The notes under the pieces are model-generated. The model had not been told where the DNA came from. It did not search any database and saw only the letters and a list, made by a program, of their open reading frames with translations. From Gemmatimonadota bacterium (GTDB lineage Bacteria > Gemmatimonadota > Gemmatimonadetes > Gemmatimonadales > GWC2-71-9), in contig JACZUR010000026.1 in assembly GCA_022573095.1 (NCBI GenBank), positions 1 to 14,832 of the forward strand: a stretch of DNA of 14,832 nucleotides, in the 5' to 3' direction. Positions within the stretch are counted from its first letter, which is position 1, and each line of letters begins with the position of its first letter. Positions 12,795 to 14,832 of the stretch are shown one piece after another. Made by a program: the position numbers and the translations under genes.

Positions 12795-13796
12795 ATGGCT
12801 TTAGTACGCTGCGACAAACACAATATTCCCTACAACGAAGCCAATCCTCGTGGGTGTCCCGCGTGCGCCCAAGAGGCGAAGGGGTCCGACGCGTCCGTAA
12901 TGCAAGAGTTGGCCCGGGTGTCGCGAACCATCCGGAAGCCAGACATCGACAAGCCCAGCGCTCCCGTTCCGCCGCCCCCAAAAGAGCCCACAACCCCCAA
13001 GGCCCCGCAACGAGACCAGACCCTGAGCGAGATGTTCGCCGGTGCAAACGTGCGGCGCACTCCCGCTCCGATGTCAGTACCGGTGGAACCGACTTGGAGC
13101 GCTGCGCGAGCGATAAAGGAGCAAATCGGCGCCAGCAAGGTTCTGGCTTGGGGAATACCAGCCGCGGTAGTCATGATCGGCTTCCTGTTTTTCAGTTCGG
13201 GACCCAATTTTGTTGTGGAGCCGCATCCCGCTGACTTCACCGGAACGCCGCGTCCGCTGCCTGTGGAGCCCGGCGTCCCGATCGAAGCGGTATTCTCGGC
13301 ACTCGGTACGCAGCCACCACAGCCGAATCCGGATTCACCGCGTGTGGAACGCTACAGTTACGGTGAGGGACTCGCTGTCGACGCCTTCAATGGCGCTATT
13401 TACGCCCTCACCTACTCGCTACCCAACAGATCCTGGCGGGGCATACTCATAGGCGCAACCGAGCAGCGGATCCGGGGGGCGCTCACACTGCTCGGCACAA
13501 TATCGGAATCGGGAACCAGAAATCGTCCGGCTCCGCGCACACGCGATGGATATCTCACTTACCCGTCGGTCGACGACCGGCCTGCAGTACAGTTACAGAT
13601 ACAGGTGCGACCACCCAACGGCTGCTTTGACGTGATCGTCGATATGAGTCCCAAGATCTTGGGCCTTCTCATCGACGGCGATGCGAGGTACGCTGTCGTC
13701 GCCCGAGGAAACGCTCCTCAAGAGTGGGTTAGCTCCCGCGTCCGCGTCATAAATCGAGCCATAGCCGGACCGTACGCTCCCGGCCGAGCCTGCTAG
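12795..13796 (+). CDS. Unrecognised zinc-ribbon-like, single-pass membrane protein
   Basis: I do not recognise a named family. The 333-residue protein begins with a probable half zinc ribbon: Cys6 and His9, then CPAC with Cys21 and Cys24. A proline-rich, charged linker follows (about 50-100, with runs such as PVPPPPKEPTTPKAP). One strong membrane helix lies at about 117-134. The remaining 200 residues should be outside the cytoplasm and contain no obvious catalytic motif, though GEGLAVDAFNGAIYALTYSL and a later IRGALTLLG stretch look like an ordered domain. This layout (cytoplasmic metal-binding head, Pro-rich tether, membrane anchor, external domain) would suit signalling or a structural tether, but that is a guess. 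It starts seven bases after the dcd stop and is probably co-transcribed; the ribosome binding site is weak. It converges with the DUF2914 gene, with 21 bases between stops and no clear terminator. Confidence 0.8.
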   Translation: MALVRCDKHNIPYNEANPRGCPACAQEAKGSDASVMQELARVSRTIRKPDIDKPSAPVPPPPKEPTTPKAPQRDQTLSEMFAGANVRRTPAPMSVPVEPTWSAARAIKEQIGASKVLAWGIPAAVVMIGFLFFSSGPNFVVEPHPADFTGTPRPLPVEPGVPIEAVFSALGTQPPQPNPDSPRVERYSYGEGLAVDAFNGAIYALTYSLPNRSWRGILIGATEQRIRGALTLLGTISESGTRNRPAPRTRDGYLTYPSVDDRPAVQLQIQVRPPNGCFDVIVDMSPKILGLLIDGDARYAVVARGNAPQEWVSSRVRVINRAIAGPYAPGRAC

Positions 13797-13817
13797 AGCG
13801 TAACCGCCAGCGTCCGC

Positions 13818-14228
13818 CTAATTTCCGGCATCTCCAACCATAAAAGTAGTCGTATGCAGCACCGCACCCCCAGCGTCGCGTACCTCGAACGTCCACTCCC
13901 CAGTCCACTCTTCAGGGATTGTTTTGGTGCTCCAAACTCGCCACGGAGAACCGCCCACGTTGATATTCACCAGCGACTCGTGGTCCTCGTGAATCCAGAC
14001 GTGGTCGACGGTCGTACCTGCAGCTCCAGTAATTCTGGTCCAGGCGTACAGTGTACCGACATCAGCCGGAAACTCCGTACCCGCATCTACCGGCATCCGG
14101 TCCTCGACGCCGAGAGCTATTGATGCCTCGACCTCGACCCCTTCAGCACCTTCCTCCTGGGCAACCAGTACCCCACCCTGCAAAAAGGCTAATGCGAGTA
14201 CCAACATCACGATTCTGTTTGTTTTCAT
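13818..14228 (-). CDS. Secreted DUF2914-domain protein
   Basis: A 136-residue exported protein. Residues 1-23 are a signal peptide (basic KTNR, hydrophobic VMLVLALAF, cleavage likely after LVA). The rest is close to a single DUF2914 domain. Recognisable elements in order are LYAWTRITGAAGTTV, HVWIHEDHESLVNINVGG, PWRVWSTKTI and the GEWTFEVRDAGG strand. The function of the family is not established; members often occur as extracytoplasmic beta-rich domains. I start at ATG 14226-14228 because GGAG lies seven bases upstream; an upstream in-frame start at 14249 would add seven residues before the signal peptide. It lies 66 bases downstream of the cytochrome c gene on the same strand, suggesting co-expression. 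Confidence 0.85.
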   Translation of the reverse strand: MKTNRIVMLVLALAFLQGGVLVAQEEGAEGVEVEASIALGVEDRMPVDAGTEFPADVGTLYAWTRITGAAGTTVDHVWIHEDHESLVNINVGGSPWRVWSTKTIPEEWTGEWTFEVRDAGGAVLHTTTFMVGDAGN

Positions 14229-14294
14229 CTTTGTTCTCCGCGTTACCATCCAACGTTCGAATCAACCGAACAACAGGTCACGCTGAAAGTCCGG

Positions 14295-14681
14295 TTAGAA
14301 AATTCCCGCCTCTCGCTGCAGCCACCGTACATAACTGATTATCTGGCGCACATCGTCCTGCGTTACCGTGGGCACCGGTGCCATATTGCCGAAGCTCCAG
14401 TGGTGTGCACGCACACCCACTTGCGCCGCTCGGTAGAATGAGGCATCCGCATGGTGATTCGTCTCATAGATCATATGTACCAGCGGCGGACCCTGTTGAG
14501 TGCCGGCCGCCTGCAATCCATGGCAGGTCGAACAATTGCCGTTGAAGAGCTCCTCGCCCGAGCTGTACTCCGCGGGGGTGGGCGCCGGAGTGGAGACTGC
14601 GAGCCGGGGAGGGAGGTTTTCTTCTTCACCTTTACCACACGCAACCAGAAATAAGAAGAGAACCGGCGTTAGTCGGCGCAT
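14295..14681 (-). CDS. Small lipoprotein c-type cytochrome
   Basis: A 128-residue exported monohaem cytochrome c. The N-terminus is a lipoprotein signal, with lipobox LVAC at 12-15 and Cys15 to be lipidated, followed by an acidic and Pro-rich spacer. Haem binding is at CSTCH (Cys50, Cys53, His54). FGNMAPVP supplies Met100 as the likely distal ligand. The end IISYVRWLQREAG is the usual C-terminal helix of class I cytochromes c. It should be anchored on the periplasmic face and carry electrons, perhaps to a terminal oxidase; the partner is not in the window. Start ATG at 14679-14681 with no strong ribosome binding site. Upstream (14682-14832) there is no gene, but an operator-like palindrome. 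Confidence 0.93.
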   Translation of the reverse strand: MRRLTPVLFLFLVACGKGEEENLPPRLAVSTPAPTPAEYSSGEELFNGNCSTCHGLQAAGTQQGPPLVHMIYETNHHADASFYRAAQVGVRAHHWSFGNMAPVPTVTQDDVRQIISYVRWLQREAGIF

Positions 14682-14775
14682 CTAAAAGACTCGCACATAG
14701 GGAAACTAATCAGCCAACCGCAAAGACAGTCGTAGTGAACACCCGTATCATGATCATTAGGCATAAATCGCGCAA

Positions 14776-14792
14776 GCGATGGTCACCATCGC
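14776..14792. promoter_or_regulatory. Perfect 17-base palindrome upstream of the cytochrome c gene
   Basis: GCGATGGT (14776-14783) and ACCATCGC (14785-14792) are exact reverse complements around a single C. Directly beside it on the minus strand is a weak promoter candidate, TTGCGC (14770-14775) and CATGAT (14747-14752) 17 bases apart, oriented towards the cytochrome c gene. An activator site just upstream of -35 is possible. The rest of 14682-14832 holds no gene that I can see. Confidence 0.4.
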
Positions 14793-14832
14793 GCAGCAAG
14801 CTAACCATCCGCCTATCGACCATGGGACATTA

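Overview
The window is dominated by a minus-strand respiratory complex I operon, nuoA-B-C-D-E-F-G-H-I-J-K (positions 11988 down to 3182). To its right are dcd (dCTP deaminase), an unrecognised zinc-ribbon membrane protein, a DUF2914 secreted protein and a lipoprotein cytochrome c. The 14-gene-type nuo order with separate nuoC and nuoD, the compact 528-residue NuoG, and the DUF2914 and small c-type cytochrome neighbours suggest an aerobic, Gram-negative-type environmental bacterium. I lean towards Gemmatimonadota or a similar phylum, but this is an impression from protein style, not a search result.

Layout. 1-1035: two divergent thiol-redox genes, a membrane-anchored TlpA-like thioredoxin (minus) and a small glutaredoxin-like protein (plus), in GC-rich DNA. 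1036-1476: no convincing gene, but several inverted repeats. 1477-2631: an intact IS256-family transposase whose ribosome binding site lies inside a stem. 2632-2790: short repeats that may be IS ends. About 2790-3185: a headless and tailless fragment of an adenine/cytosine-N4-type DNA methyltransferase. 3182-11988: the nuo operon, read right to left. Its last visible gene, nuoK, is cut inside its third membrane helix exactly where the methylase fragment begins, and nuoL, nuoM and nuoN do not follow. 11989-12226: divergent control region with a good sigma70-like promoter for nuo, a perfect palindrome over its -10 and start point, and a bulged stem in front of dcd. 12227-13796: dcd and the unknown membrane protein (plus). 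13818-14681: DUF2914 protein and cytochrome c lipoprotein (minus).

The nuo genes encode the NADH-oxidising arm (E, F, G), the connecting arm (B, C, D, I) and the proximal membrane arm (H, A, J, K) of NADH:quinone oxidoreductase. All iron-sulfur ligands I could check are present, including the N7 cluster set in NuoG. The distal proton-pumping subunits L, M and N are absent from the window, so what is visible could not make a complete proton-pumping complex I.

The most notable thing is the breakpoint at about 3171-3190. Left of it the DNA is visibly more GC-rich and consists of unrelated pieces (redox genes, an IS element, a methylase fragment of a kind common on proteobacterial phages and mobile elements). 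Right of it is a well-ordered chromosomal operon with lower GC. This is either a real IS/phage-associated rearrangement that removed the operon's tail, or a chimeric assembly join. The sequence alone cannot decide between them. I found no CRISPR array, no credible tRNA or rRNA, and no defence system beyond the methylase fragment.
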